From assembly GCA_026874595.1 (NCBI GenBank), contig CM049308.1, positions 47,127,327 to 47,191,326 on the forward strand: a DNA stretch of 64,000 nt, written 5' to 3'. The stretch is from Sipunculus nudus (taxonomy: Eukaryota > Annelida > Sipuncula > Golfingiida > Sipunculidae). The notes under the pieces were generated by a model, which saw only the letters and a list, made by a program, of their open reading frames with translations, had not been told where the DNA came from and ran no database searches. The translations under genes were made by a program, and so were the position numbers. Positions 28,296-38,437 of this stretch are shown here, one piece after another (position 1 is the first letter of the stretch; each line of letters begins with the position of its first letter).

Positions 28296-31238
28296 ATGGA
28301 ACGACCGGAAGAAGAAGAAGATGACCAGGGCAGTCATTTTAAGCAGCAGTATCATGAAAGGAAATTACAAAGCTTTTGTAGATTGTGTAAGAAATATATA
28401 GACCCACGTGTACATGCCAAGAGAGAACCAGTTAAAGCTATCAAATTCAAACATGTCATCAGGCAGGTATACCGGACTGATATTGAAAGTGATTTGGGCA
28501 ATGTTCATCCGCAGTTTTTATGTGAGAAGTGTAGAGCCCTGTGTGGCTATTACAGAAAACGGATTCAGGAGAGAAAACCAGTTCCTGATAAAGTGGCTGT
28601 TACTTTTAATAATCACATTGATCCTTGTGAAGTATGCTTGTTTACAGTTCGTCGCACACCTCGTACCCCACAGACACCAACGGCTCAAGGTGGATTAACA
28701 AGTCCTTCCAGGGGAAGAGGGCTGTTGAAACGACCTTGTTCACCTAGTTCAGGACCTGAACCTCTAAAGGTAAAAAAACCTCGCAGACTTGTATATGGTG
28801 ACCAGCCTTCTGGAAGTTCCCAGTCTGCTGATCAGGGAGACATTGTCCATACACAGCCTGAGCCAGATTTGCAGCCTTTACCCTGTAATTATGATGTTAC
28901 CTCTGTGCCTGTAGAGGTATTTAAAGAACTGGAGCTCGCAAATATATTGAAGTGCAATATTTGTTTGGGGGTGCCAACTTTACCAACAGCAACTGAATGT
29001 GGGCACATGTATTGCAAAGGATGTATAAATGCTTGGCTAAAGAACACTAGCACATGTGTGCGCTGTAAGTCGGTGTTGGATCACAATGAAATAATTACTT
29101 TAGACTCCTTTAGTGAGACAGTTTATGAGTTACTGCATGTAAAATGCAGGTATGAACAGAAAGGTTGCAAGGCAGTTGTTAAAATGAATGAACTGCACTT
29201 GCATGAGAAAAACTGTGGATATGGCAGGTATCAGGCTGCTGTTTTGAGGGACACAAACTTGCATGCCAGAGGACCGAGTAAACAAAAAATGCCCCTTTCT
29301 CAAGCCAATAAACAATATGTTAAGAAAAAAAGGTTAAAACCTCTGATTGAATATATTGACAACTTTTTTGCATCACATTATGAATCAAAAGTGGATGTTC
29401 TCTACTCTTTGCTGCACAATGAACTTGTTATAGAAGGTCCAAGAGAAAAAAAGGATGCATTATGGTCTTTATGGCAACAAGAAACAGTTCCAGGCATTCT
29501 GTCGCCAGAAGAATCACTAGCTATGCGGGTGGAAACATTGCAGAGTAAAACTCAATACAAGAAACAATATGACTTTCAAAAACACCAATGAGGTAAAATT
29601 TAGTGCGCCAACAAAAGTTGACAAAATTGAAGAGAAATTCATGCCAAATTGTGTTGCATATGAAATATGTCACCACCAGTCAACAAACTTTGTTCATATC
29701 AAGGAAGAAAAAGGTGTGCCCCTGGACATCATGCAGTCCTTTTCTTATGGTCTTTCGGATTTACCTATACCAAACTGCAAAGGAGTGAGATGGCATTATG
29801 CTGATGCCTTGGCTAAAACACTTGAGGAACTGGATTTTGCTATAGATGAAAATATTAAATCACTTGACATTAAAGACAGGTTTAACAATCAAAACTGTTG
29901 TTAAAGATGGAGGGGATGGGATGGGGGAAGTAGCTGTCCAAAAGGAAAAGGGGGAGAGATTTCTTCCAGATAAAGCTCTCCGGTTTTCATTCTGCATCCT
30001 GCAATGTAGCATTGTCCATAAAGGCAAGGAAACTGTAGTATTTCAAGAAGAGAGTCCTAACTCTGTTCGAACCAATCGGCCGTTGCTGGAAGCGGTTGCT
30101 GATGAAAATAACCATGCATCAGCAGCATTGTGTATCAACCCAATAGAGAGAGAGCGTAAAGCCTTGAAAGGCAAAATTCTAAGAGTTAATATTGATCAAA
30201 ATTAATGGAGAAAACATGAACTACATTTTGTAACTTCTATGGTGGATGAAAAATATGAGCGTGCTCTAGGGGGGCTGACTGGATCAGGTTCATCCTATAT
30301 GTGTACATTATGTCATGCAACAAAACAAACTGCCACTTCAAATTTGGGTAATTTTGTTATTACAAGAACACAAGAAGAAACAACAAATCTAGCTACATAT
30401 TTACACATCAATCCTGATAATCTCAGTGAAGCACAGATGAGCAAAGTTACAAAAGGGGTGAAACTTGTGCCTATCTTATTGTCTCAACCAAGGGAGAGGT
30501 TGTTGGATGCTACACATGCTGATATCAACATGGCCAGCTTTTTCAAAAAGGTTATAATTCGGTGCATTGCACGAATTTGGCAGTGGGATGCTACAGCAGC
30601 TGTGAAAAAGGACCTGGAAAATGCAGAGCAGAATTTTGACAATCATGTAAAAAAACACATTGGTTCCAACCCCTCTCTAATGATGCCAGGCAACTATGCC
30701 AGAATGATGTTTGCTGCTGAAAACCAAGAACATATTCTTGCTCTTGTCCAGCCAGAACATAAAACAGTATTGGAAGAAGCCCTTTCAAGGTTTAGGACTA
30801 TGCGTAAAGTACTGTGCCAACAAGCCTGACCCAGAGCTTGTGAAAAACTACAAAGAAAATGCAGTTGAATTTGGAAAAATATTTTTGCATCATTTACAGT
30901 TTTGCAAGTGGCCTAATTACATGCACAAAATCATAGAACATGTCCAGGAGTTAATTGAGGATAAAGCTGGTCCAGGTTTGATTGGAGCTGTGAGCAGTGA
31001 AGGCAATGAGGCGGGTAACAAAATATTTAGACATTGCAGGAAAAATCTTTCCAACAGAGCTAGTACTCAACAGGGCCTTGTGGATGTCCTCAGGATTCAT
31101 TGGATGTATGGTTCTCCAGCTTTGAAAAGATTGTTATATATTTCACATAGAAAAAACAAATGTGGAATATGTCACATGGATGGCCATAACAGACTAACTT
31201 GTACAGAAAGAGAAAAGATTAATGATCCCTTAAACTGA
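28296..31238 (+). pseudogene. RAG1L: RAG1-like transposase (RAG1L), frameshifted
   Basis: About 980 codons, close to vertebrate RAG1. From the first ATG (MERPEEEEDD): an N-terminal zinc region (FCRLC; VHPQFLCEKC; DPCEVC); a C3HC4 RING (28953-29066, CNIC to CVRC); a C2HC finger; a nonamer-binding-like basic region (RGPSKQ, KKKRLKPLIEY). The core has catalytic acids equivalent to mouse D600 (GAT 29915, DGMGE), E662 (GAA 30104, ADENNH), D708 (GAT 30245, VDEKYE) and E962 (GAA 30999, SSEGNEAGNK). Zinc ligands are CTLC (30302) and H/H (30924, 30939). The tail has CGICHMDGHNRLTC, the CX2CX3GHX4C finger known from invertebrate RAG1L. Breaks: extra base near 29577-29589, extra A at 29878, TAA at 30203-30205, shift within 30803-30826. 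The protein would cut and join the element's ends with RAG2L. Breaks could be decay or assembly indels. Confidence 0.93.
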
Positions 31239-32628
31239 ACTTTGAATGTAGCGTAAACGTGAATGTAGGTGTAGCCACCTGTCATAAAATCAGCACCCTC
31301 CGGTGCACTTTGCAGTTTCAGGCATACTTGGTGCAGCCACTTCTTGCATCTTGAACACATGATCCAGGAAATTGGACTTACATCTGTGGTATCTATGATA
31401 CAACTGTCTTCCCCAATTTCACACTGGTCCGCTGGCACTGGGAGACATGTGTACAGATTAATGGCTTTTGTTGTCCCACCAACCACCATGATTGTACAGT
31501 CTCCTATAAATCCCATGGTGGGGCCACCAGAAGCCATGACAGAGGGAGCAGATACTGTCCTACCTGTCCACTGAATTGTGTCTATTACCCACATTTTGTT
31601 TCCAACAAGAGGGTAGCTGTTCATAATGTGTTCTTCCCCTTGGGTGTACCCACCATAAAAGTACATAAGAGTACCCTTCTGTGCACATGCATGTGATGAC
31701 ACATAATGATCTGGTGCCAGTCCAGTGACAATTTTGGTAGTATGGACTATTACTGGTTCTGTGATTGGTCCATCAACCTTGAAAAGTTCAGCATTACATA
31801 TACTTTTCCTAATTTTTGTTGCACCTCCACTGTCCACAACACCCCTACCACCACAAGAGTCCTTGTATTCTCCATAAATGCAGTGGAATGGAAAGCTCTG
31901 CTTACTTCCTTTCCCACGTGCACCTTAGTCCATGATAGTTGTTGTAGCATATATATATTCACATCCACAATCGTTGTTGCATATGGATCAGTTAGTCTCG
32001 CACCAACTGTCCGACATTGTATTTCTGCTCCCCCTAACAGAAGAAATGCAGTGTTTCCAATTCTGCTCATTGTATGTCCAAGTCTTTGTGAAGGGATATC
32101 TCCTGTTTGAAGTTGTACTTTCCCAAACAGGGGGTCATTAGGGGCTGGCAGACTGGCTGGATACTTCTGTAGTTGGCGTTTCCATGAAGTGGTATTTATC
32201 TTAACACCAAACAGATCATTAGTTGGACAAAACTGAGGCCCAATGTCCATACCTCCAAATAAAAGGAGCTAAATGTCTGTGTCTGAATTTAGCAGCACCA
32301 GGCTTGGCGAAGATAAATTGGGCAGCATTGCACCACCAAATTTTTGTAGAACTCTTATGTCTTCCAGCCAAAAGTCTGTTTCAGTTTGTTCGCAGATATA
32401 TACCACAAAATTGTTCACCAAGTCCCATGATGTGTTTTCACTGAAGCTAGCAACTCCAGTACATATATAGAACCACTTGTTGCCTTTTTTTACAGTGACA
32501 GACTTGTGTTCGTCTTGGGGGTAGACATCCAATTGTTTGAGGTGAAGGGCTTTCCTTTTCCGGGTAATTTACCTCTTATCCCTTGAGTATTTTTTGAAGT
32601 TGATGAATGTCCAGTCATCATCAGCCAT
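31172..32628 (-). pseudogene. RAG2L: RAG2-like protein (RAG2L): kelch repeats and partial PHD, broken
   Basis: A convergent partner of RAG1L on the minus strand. A first segment, MADDDWTFINFKKYSRDKR (32628 to 32569), follows a strong 3' splice-like CTGTCTGGCACAG. The kelch part then runs in other frames: KKGNKWFYIC; LLLFGG; LGHTMSRIGNTAFLLLGG; FHSTAFMENTRTLVVVG; SHACAQKGTLMYFYGG; GDCTIMVVGG, consistent with a six-bladed propeller like RAG2. A PHD-like region follows (CEIGEDSC, then WIMCSRCKKWLHQVC, about 31310-31410). The final zinc Cys pair is missing, because the reading enters a repeat fragment (31248-31292) and then antisense RAG1L. Breaks: TAG at 32269-32271 (between NSDTDI and LLLFGG), a one-base deletion in the G run near 31846-31850, and a shift near 32569. 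RAG2 assists RAG1 and its PHD reads H3K4 methylation in vertebrates. Confidence 0.88.
31248..31292. repeat. 45-bp fragment of a family B unit between RAG1L and RAG2L
   Basis: Read on the minus strand, TGATTTTATGACAGGTGGC, then CACCTACATTCACGTT and ACGCT, match the family B unit (for example 13676-13720 and 54937-54980) with only a few mismatches. The match begins and ends abruptly. It lies 10 bp after the RAG1L stop and replaces the expected end of the RAG2L PHD finger. Confidence 0.75.
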
Positions 32629-32939
32629 CTGTGCCAGACAGGGAGACATACTAAATTTACCATATGTATAAGAAAAAACATGTTCCATGCCTAACCTTTC
32701 AAATGTAAAAAAATATATATATATAAATTTTAAAAAATCCCATAACAAAACATATGAGACTAGTTCTATCAAATTACCAGGGGTCACATTTACCAGAAAA
32801 TTTTCCAAATAAAAATACAAAATATGCTGACAGATCAATGCAGACCATGTCATCAAGACAATTCCCCCCCCCCCCCCCCGAGCTTCCTTGTAGCACACTA
32901 TTACAATTCCTCCCCCCCCCCCCCCCCAGTTTCCATCAA

Positions 32940-32940
<1 letters not shown>

Positions 32941-32999
<59 letters not shown>
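32941..32999. repeat. (TA)n microsatellite
   Basis: About 29 uninterrupted AT dinucleotides inside the RAGL element, next to two poly-C tracts. Length may be unreliable in the assembly. Confidence 0.95.
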
Positions 33000-33002
<3 letters not shown>

Positions 33003-33246
33003 CACAGTCACAAACACAAAACATCTGCTCCACATTATTCTGTTTCAGCAATAAACCTGTTACTTTGGTTGTTTACTTTACCACCATTTCAGTAAATTTT
33101 CCATTTTTCAAGCAAGTGTTAATGCCCGACTCTGTTGATTTTGTTGACACTACACACCGTAAAGCTATTTCATATAAAGCATATTTATAACCTGTTTTTT
33201 TTTTGGGGGGGAGGGGGGTTTCTTAATGATAATATACTTGGTGGGG

Positions 33247-33349
<103 letters not shown>

Positions 33350-33359
33350 TTATTCTTTA

Positions 33360-34342
33360 TTACAAATTATCAGTGGTACTATCTGAATCTGTAGTTATGT
33401 TGATGGGTATTTTAGAATTGTTCGGTTCCACATTGGGGTCAATTGTTGGATCTGAGTCTGAGCTTACCTTTATAACTGAATAATCATGCTTTGGGGTGCT
33501 GTGGGCTAATGGTCCTTCATCATCTAACCTGAATGAAGTACTAAGAAATATCCGAGGTGGGTGTATATGATGGTTGACTCTGAGCTTGATGTTGAGGTAA
33601 TAAGTGAGGGAGTATGTATGGTCGGATGTTTAATGGCATCATCAGTACATGGCTGTGGTGAGATACTCCTTGAATGTGGACTATCACTGTCCCTGGGGGG
33701 TGTGAATACCTCATCAGACTGTGGGGGACTGGTTAATGAACTAAATGTTTGTTGGCTGAGGTGGTATTTGAAATGAAACATTGATGACTGGCTTTCCTGC
33801 TTTTGTATAACACTAGGGCCAGGGTCTGCTGGGTTTGTTTGGATAATAGACTCTGAGCTTGATGTTGAGGTAAAAAGAGAAGGAGTATGTATGGTCGGAT
33901 GTTTAATGGCATCATCAGTACATGGCTGTGGTGAGATACTCTTGGAATGTTGACTATCACTGTCCCTAGGGGGTGTGAATACCTCATCAGACTGGGGGGG
34001 ACTGGTTAATGAACTAAACATTTGTTGGCTTAGGTGGTATTTGAAATGAAACATTGATGACTGGCTTTCCTTCTCTTGTATAACACTAGGTCCAGGGTCT
34101 GATTGGTTTGCTTGGATAATAGACTCTGAGCTTAATGTTGAGGTAAAAAGAGAGGGACTGCATATATTATGCTGCTGCCTACACCTCAAAAGGCCAGGGA
34201 ATGTTTGGCTGGTTTGGGGACTAGAAGTTGGGGAGTGAGATGATGAAGTAAACAAAGAGGGGGTGGTTTCAATTTTGGTTGGTCGGGGCTCTTCACCATC
34301 ACTGTCAGATGCTGAAAGGCTCAAGGAGGCAGTTGTCTTCAT
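33360..34342 (-). CDS. Ser/Thr/Pro-rich ORF of the RAGL element; possible RAG2L N-terminus
   Basis: From ATG at 34342 the frame runs 272 codons to a stop at 33524 (MKTTASLSLSASDSDGEEPR ...). It is acidic at the start and then rich in Ser, Thr, Pro and Gln, with a 91-residue unit (PSLFTSTSSSESII ... FHFKYHLSQQ ... DEVFTPPRDSDS) present twice plus partial copies. After a frame change near 33540, another open stretch (LDDEGPLAHSTPKHDYSVIK and on to TTDNL) ends with TAA at 33360-33362, overlapping an AATAAA. A strong splice donor follows SVIK, in phase with MADDDWTF of RAG2L. It could therefore be the first exon of RAG2L, or a third gene. It has no recognised domain. Low-complexity composition suggests a disordered region. 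Confidence 0.5.
33575..34120 (-). repeat. 273-bp tandem duplication in the Ser/Thr-rich ORF
   Basis: Two direct copies, 33575-33847 and 33848-34120, are highly similar (for example GTATGTATGGTCGGATGTTT at both 33612 and 33885). The period of 273 bp is 91 codons, so the frame is kept. A partial further copy extends at each side. Confidence 0.85.
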
Positions 34343-34984
34343 ATTAACTATTAAATAGTTTATTTATAAACAATATTCAAATAATCTGTGCAAATATGCA
34401 CTTGTTACTTGTACACAGACACTATTCATACAGTTAAATTTTACCCCTGCTTCAGAATTCTATGTTCAAAGATCACCCTTTGACCTTACAAAGACTAGCA
34501 AAAATTAAAATAATATTATATATAAAACAATAAATAATCACCTTCAATTTTCCAGTTGGCTCGCCAAGAACCAGACAGGTGTCGATTACACAGCCATGTT
34601 ACGTCAGCTGATGATCACAATAATTCCAACAAATTAAGAACAGTTAAAAGTACACTAAAGGCTCAAATAATACAATCTAAACAAAACTGTATAAAACTGT
34701 CTATCTAACTATACCTATCTAAACATTAATTTATCTATAAAAATGGTAAATCTCGATCTATCCAGAATGACTGACTAATAACCTGTTGCGTAAATCAAGC
34801 GAGTAGCACCTAATGAACCATGCAACTGCAGACAGCTGAGCTCGAAGCGACGCGGAGTAACATGTGCAGGTGTTTACAAAACACCGAAGGGCATGACCGC
34901 GTGACCTTTCAGATGTCACCTGACCCTGTCGCTGATTGGTTGACCCGTAGGTACGTAAATATTCATGAGCTTTTTGACCCATTG
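34343..34984 (-). promoter_or_regulatory. Right subterminal region of RAGL, presumed promoter side of the minus-strand gene
   Basis: Non-coding DNA between the minus-strand start at 34342 and the right TIR. It is AT-rich near the start codon (TTTATAAACAATATTC, a TATA-like site about 30 bases upstream) and CpG-rich toward the end (about 34845-35000), including ACGTAC at 34951-34956. Assignment as promoter rests on position only. Confidence 0.35.
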
Positions 34985-35023
34985 GCAAACGGCACCAGCG
35001 AAGGTACAATATTTTTGGACGTG
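34984..35023 (-). repeat. RAGL right terminal inverted repeat, 23-bp spacing
   Basis: Read inward on the minus strand: CACGTCCA (35023-35016), 23 bases, then CCGTTTGCC (34992-34984). The terminal octamer is identical to the left end. The second block is 8/9 identical to the left CCATTTGCC but 11 bp farther in. Confidence 0.8.
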
Positions 35024-35028
35024 CATGA
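35024..35028 (+). repeat. Right target-site duplication of the RAGL element
   Basis: CATGA, immediately outside the GTG end. It continues as ATGATTTTTGGCTGAATT, which is the family C continuation seen uninterrupted at 50300-50330. Confidence 0.8.
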
Positions 35029-36048
35029 ATGATTTTTGGCTGAATTCTGGAGATTGGATTGAGTCATTTTACCATATATGTTAGCTGTGTAAAGCATTTG
35101 CATCTAGCCTGGCACCAGTTTATCAGCATCTATTACATCATGCCACTAGACTTTTAAAATTTCTGGTTAAATAGCTAGGCAGACTGCCAACTAATTCAGG
35201 TTTGGCTACAGGCCAAAGGTCAGCCTGGATCTATTTTGGCAAACTGGCACTTGTATCTGATTAGGCAACAGGTCAAGAGTTCACTCAGTGCAGCCATGGA
35301 TAAGGTCAAAAGTTCACTCAGTGCAGTAGCTGCATTCTATGTATAGCTTGCTTTGGCAGACTGCCACTTTGGCAGACTGCCAACTAAATTAGATTTGGCA
35401 CTAAAGGCCAGTCTGGATCTGTTTATAGCTTTGGCAAACTGCAAACTGTTTCAGATTATGCAACAGGTCAAGAGTTCACTCAGTGCAGCCAGGTAGAGGT
35501 CAAAATATCACTCAGTCTAGCCAGGTGCTGGTCAAGAGTTCACTCAGTGCAGTAGCTTGAGCCACAAATTTGTCACAGTTCACTTGGGGGCAACTGCCTT
35601 TCTCACCTAAGCCTGGTCAGCCCAGTGCATCAACTTCAAAGAAGTTTGATGTATTGGCCTGATATTTTAACCTGTCTATGTGTCTTTGAAAGCTTTCTCG
35701 TTCACAAGAACGGTGTCACCACCTACTTTTGCACAGTATATGTGCCTGCTTATTTTTCCAGAGGAATTTGATATATCAGCCTGAAATTGGGCATATAAAT
35801 ACATATCGTAAAGCTTTGTCATATACAAGACTGGGGGCGCCACCTAAAATGATTTTCCCACAGTGTATGTCCCTACTTATTTCTCAGGAGGGGATATCAG
35901 CCTGAAATTGTGCATATGTATGCATTTTTGATAACTTTGTTGTATACAAGACATGTAGGCCTACTTAAAATGTAATGGCCCAGCATTGAAGCATTATACC
36001 TGGTGTATAAACCATTTTACAAGTTCACATTATGCCTGTAGGCCTTGT
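35029..36048 (+). repeat. Family C body and tail, right flank of the RAGL element
   Basis: Resumes family C: ATTTTTGGCTGAATT, the TTGGCAGACTGCCA / GAGTTCACTCAGTGCAG repeats (35180-35570), the ACAAGACTGGGGGCGCCACC segment, and the terminus TGCCTGTAGGCCTTGTT near 36048. No gene was seen. Confidence 0.7.
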
Positions 36049-37095
36049 TCATATTTTCCTAATTCTTTTTTTTTTTATAAATAGTCAGCTGAAAAGCATT
36101 TTGTATTGGGAAAATTTATTTCAAAGTTTCTGTGGATTCAGAAAATATTGTGTGGTTTAAAATTTTGTGGTTTTGACCTGAAACACTATACGTTAGTTAA
36201 ACCTTTCATGGATTAAATGTTCCTATTCAGGCATTGTGTCAATATAATATGTGAACAGACCTGAAAATAAGCTAAAGATCAGTTATTCCTTTTGTTAAAA
36301 AAAAACACGCAGTCTCAGTACAAGGGATAGGGTCAATGATACAAATGACAAATATATCAGGTGACTTATTTGAAAATTTAGGGGTTAAGAAAAGGAGTGT
36401 CTACTCTGACATCAAAGACAGTCCCAGGAATTTTATTTCCCAGTCGTATTGTCCTGGTGGTGATTGGCTATTGTACTCTGCTTTCCCACTTATCCTGACA
36501 TCTCATTAAGCCCCGCCGGGCTAATTGCCTGGTCCCATGTGGTCTGCACTCATGAGAACAAATTCTCCCCGATGAACTGACATACTGGTTGTGATTTTAT
36601 GAATTATTAGAAAGAACGGAAGTCAATATTTATATTCTGTGTATTCACTAATTAAGAGAGTTATAACTTCTTGTTATGTTGTTTGTTCAGATGGAAACCC
36701 TAGTTGACTGATGTGCCCGGGAACGAGGCCACAGTTAGACTGGGCTCCAGCTCATAATTATGCTCAGCTGACTGTGACTTTTCACCAAGCCAGGGGAAAA
36801 CTAGATAAACTCTGCGGCAGGGTTGTTTATTCTATTGAAACATGACATTCTTTCAAACTAACAATCGAATAAGATTAGCAGGGCAAAATGACCTTTACCT
36901 TCAACTTTTAGCGAGATAATATGAGAGAGAGAGTAAGTCCACATATACCAGTGTAAGTGCAGATGCACTTTCAAACACTCACTGGAAAGTTCGACACTGA
37001 TGAAATCTTGGTTTGTTTGCTCCACCGAGATGGAACTGAATATCTTTCCTCAAAATATAATTATTTTTTTTTTTTTATTTATTGGCTACATATCA
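36049..37095. other. Intron without recognised features
   Basis: Mostly sequence not seen elsewhere in the window. It includes a somewhat GC-richer stretch at 36420-36560 and a possible degraded MITE at 36089-36215. There is no splice-flanked open frame with a recognisable family match. Confidence 0.4.
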
Positions 37096-38437
37096 TTGTA
37101 TCTCCAGACAAAGTCAAAATACTATGGTTTAAGCATGGTTCCGCCGCAGCAGCTGCATAGATTTTGGATGCGATAACTCAAAAACTTTTTTACGGATCTT
37201 TACCAAACTTGACATGTGCATAGATATGGGTGAGAGGACAAAGCCTATTTAAAATGGGGTCATGACTTTACTAGGAGAGTGACCTTGACCTTGAATTGTT
37301 ACATTTTAGGGGAAAATCACACAAATTCTAAATTATCTCAAGACATCTTGCATGGACTGATCCAAAAATCAACTTGACCAAAGATCTTGCATAGTGTTTT
37401 CATGTACCGGAACTGGTGGCGCCACCTGTTATCTTTTTCTGGTTTTTTAGTGCCATTTAATACCCCTGTCATTGCCACTTCACAATACTGTGAGCATTAT
37501 AAGTAAAAAACTAATGGACAAATTTCTTTCATATTATGCATACACATAGACATGGGTTATGGGATGATGTATATTTAAATTGGGGTCATGACCTTTCTTA
37601 TGAGAGTGGCCTTGACCTTGAATATTACCATATATGGTGAAAATCATACAAAATCATAAATATGTCAACAAGGCCAAAGATCTTTGATAGCTTTGTCTTC
37701 TGGGGAAGAGACGTGGCACCACCTTATGCACGGCAAACGCATGGGAATTCCACTTTGATGATGTCACATGAGGGGTTTCCCCGTACTCGTAAGTCCGTTC
37801 AGCTGTGTCAGGAAGGCATGCAATTGCCGCGCAGCAAACGCATACAAAACGCTCACATGGAAAAGGACTGGCGCACGCGTTTGCCGCGCTGCAGTTTTTG
37901 CCGCGCACATGGAAAAGCACCCTAAAACTAATGGACAGATTGGGCTGAAGTTGTGCATGTCCATTGATCTTGGATACCTCCATCTTTTTAGCTCAGCTGA
38001 CTGTAAGTCAACTGAGGTATAGGAATGGTGCTTTGTCCGTCGTCCGTCCAGCTGTCTGTTAGCAGGGCACAAATCGTAACTGCTGGACCCATAAACTTCT
38101 GAGTAAATATCGTGGGAGGGCAATAAAAATCTCCTAGGAAACCTGAAATTAGATCACAGTGACCTATATCCTCCGAGCTATGGGGCTTGAAAGTACCTTC
38201 AAGAATATCAAAAATATAATACAATACCTCCAGTATCTTGATAACTAATGCATGGATTGTCATGAATCTTGCCTTGAATATTGACCAAGACTAAATGGAA
38301 GAAACCATAGTCGCTTGCCAAGTGTCAGTATATGCTGCTGAAGATTGGGGGGGGGGGGGGGGGGGGGCTATTCTTAAGGGAGGGTGGATTAATTGTCTTG
38401 GGATACAATTGTACCTGCGGTGCCAAGAAATATCTAG
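37096..38437 (+). mobile_element. Family B-type element with CpG-rich insert and family A fragment
   Basis: Begins TTGTATCTCCAGACAAAGTC and ends with TACCTGCGGTGCC, AAGAAATAT and CTAG. At about 37724-37924 it is interrupted by a CpG-rich stretch (TTGCCGCGC and GCGCACATGGAAAAGCACCC) that looks like a truncated DNA transposon. At 37990 a family A 5' end (AGCTCAGCTGACTGTAAGTC) starts, running to about 38290. A G tract of about 20 bases at 38347 may be of uncertain length. Confidence 0.55.
37724..37924. mobile_element. CpG-rich insert, possible truncated MITE
   Basis: A sharply bounded GC- and CpG-rich stretch with repeated TTGCCGCGC/GCGCGGCAA-like motifs and one clear-looking end (AAAAGCACCCTA). 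The left end lacks a matching inverted repeat. It is unlike the surrounding AT-rich DNA. Confidence 0.4.

Noticed and set aside
29585-29600. AG|GTAAAA as a real splice donor inside RAG1L
   Set aside because: The sequence after it continues RAG1-like homology in a shifted frame, so a one-base indel explains the data better than an intron.
31344-32470. Plus-strand open frames opposite RAG2L
   Set aside because: They are antisense shadows. The minus strand carries kelch and PHD signatures.
36957-37160. Open frame ending in poly-Ala
   Set aside because: It runs across the 5' hairpin and GC-rich CCGCCGC tract of a family B-type element; no coding support.
37654-38123. Cys-rich minus-strand open frames of 109-119 codons
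   Set aside because: They span a CpG-rich insert joined to family A/B repeat DNA; no domain, and the frame crosses element borders.
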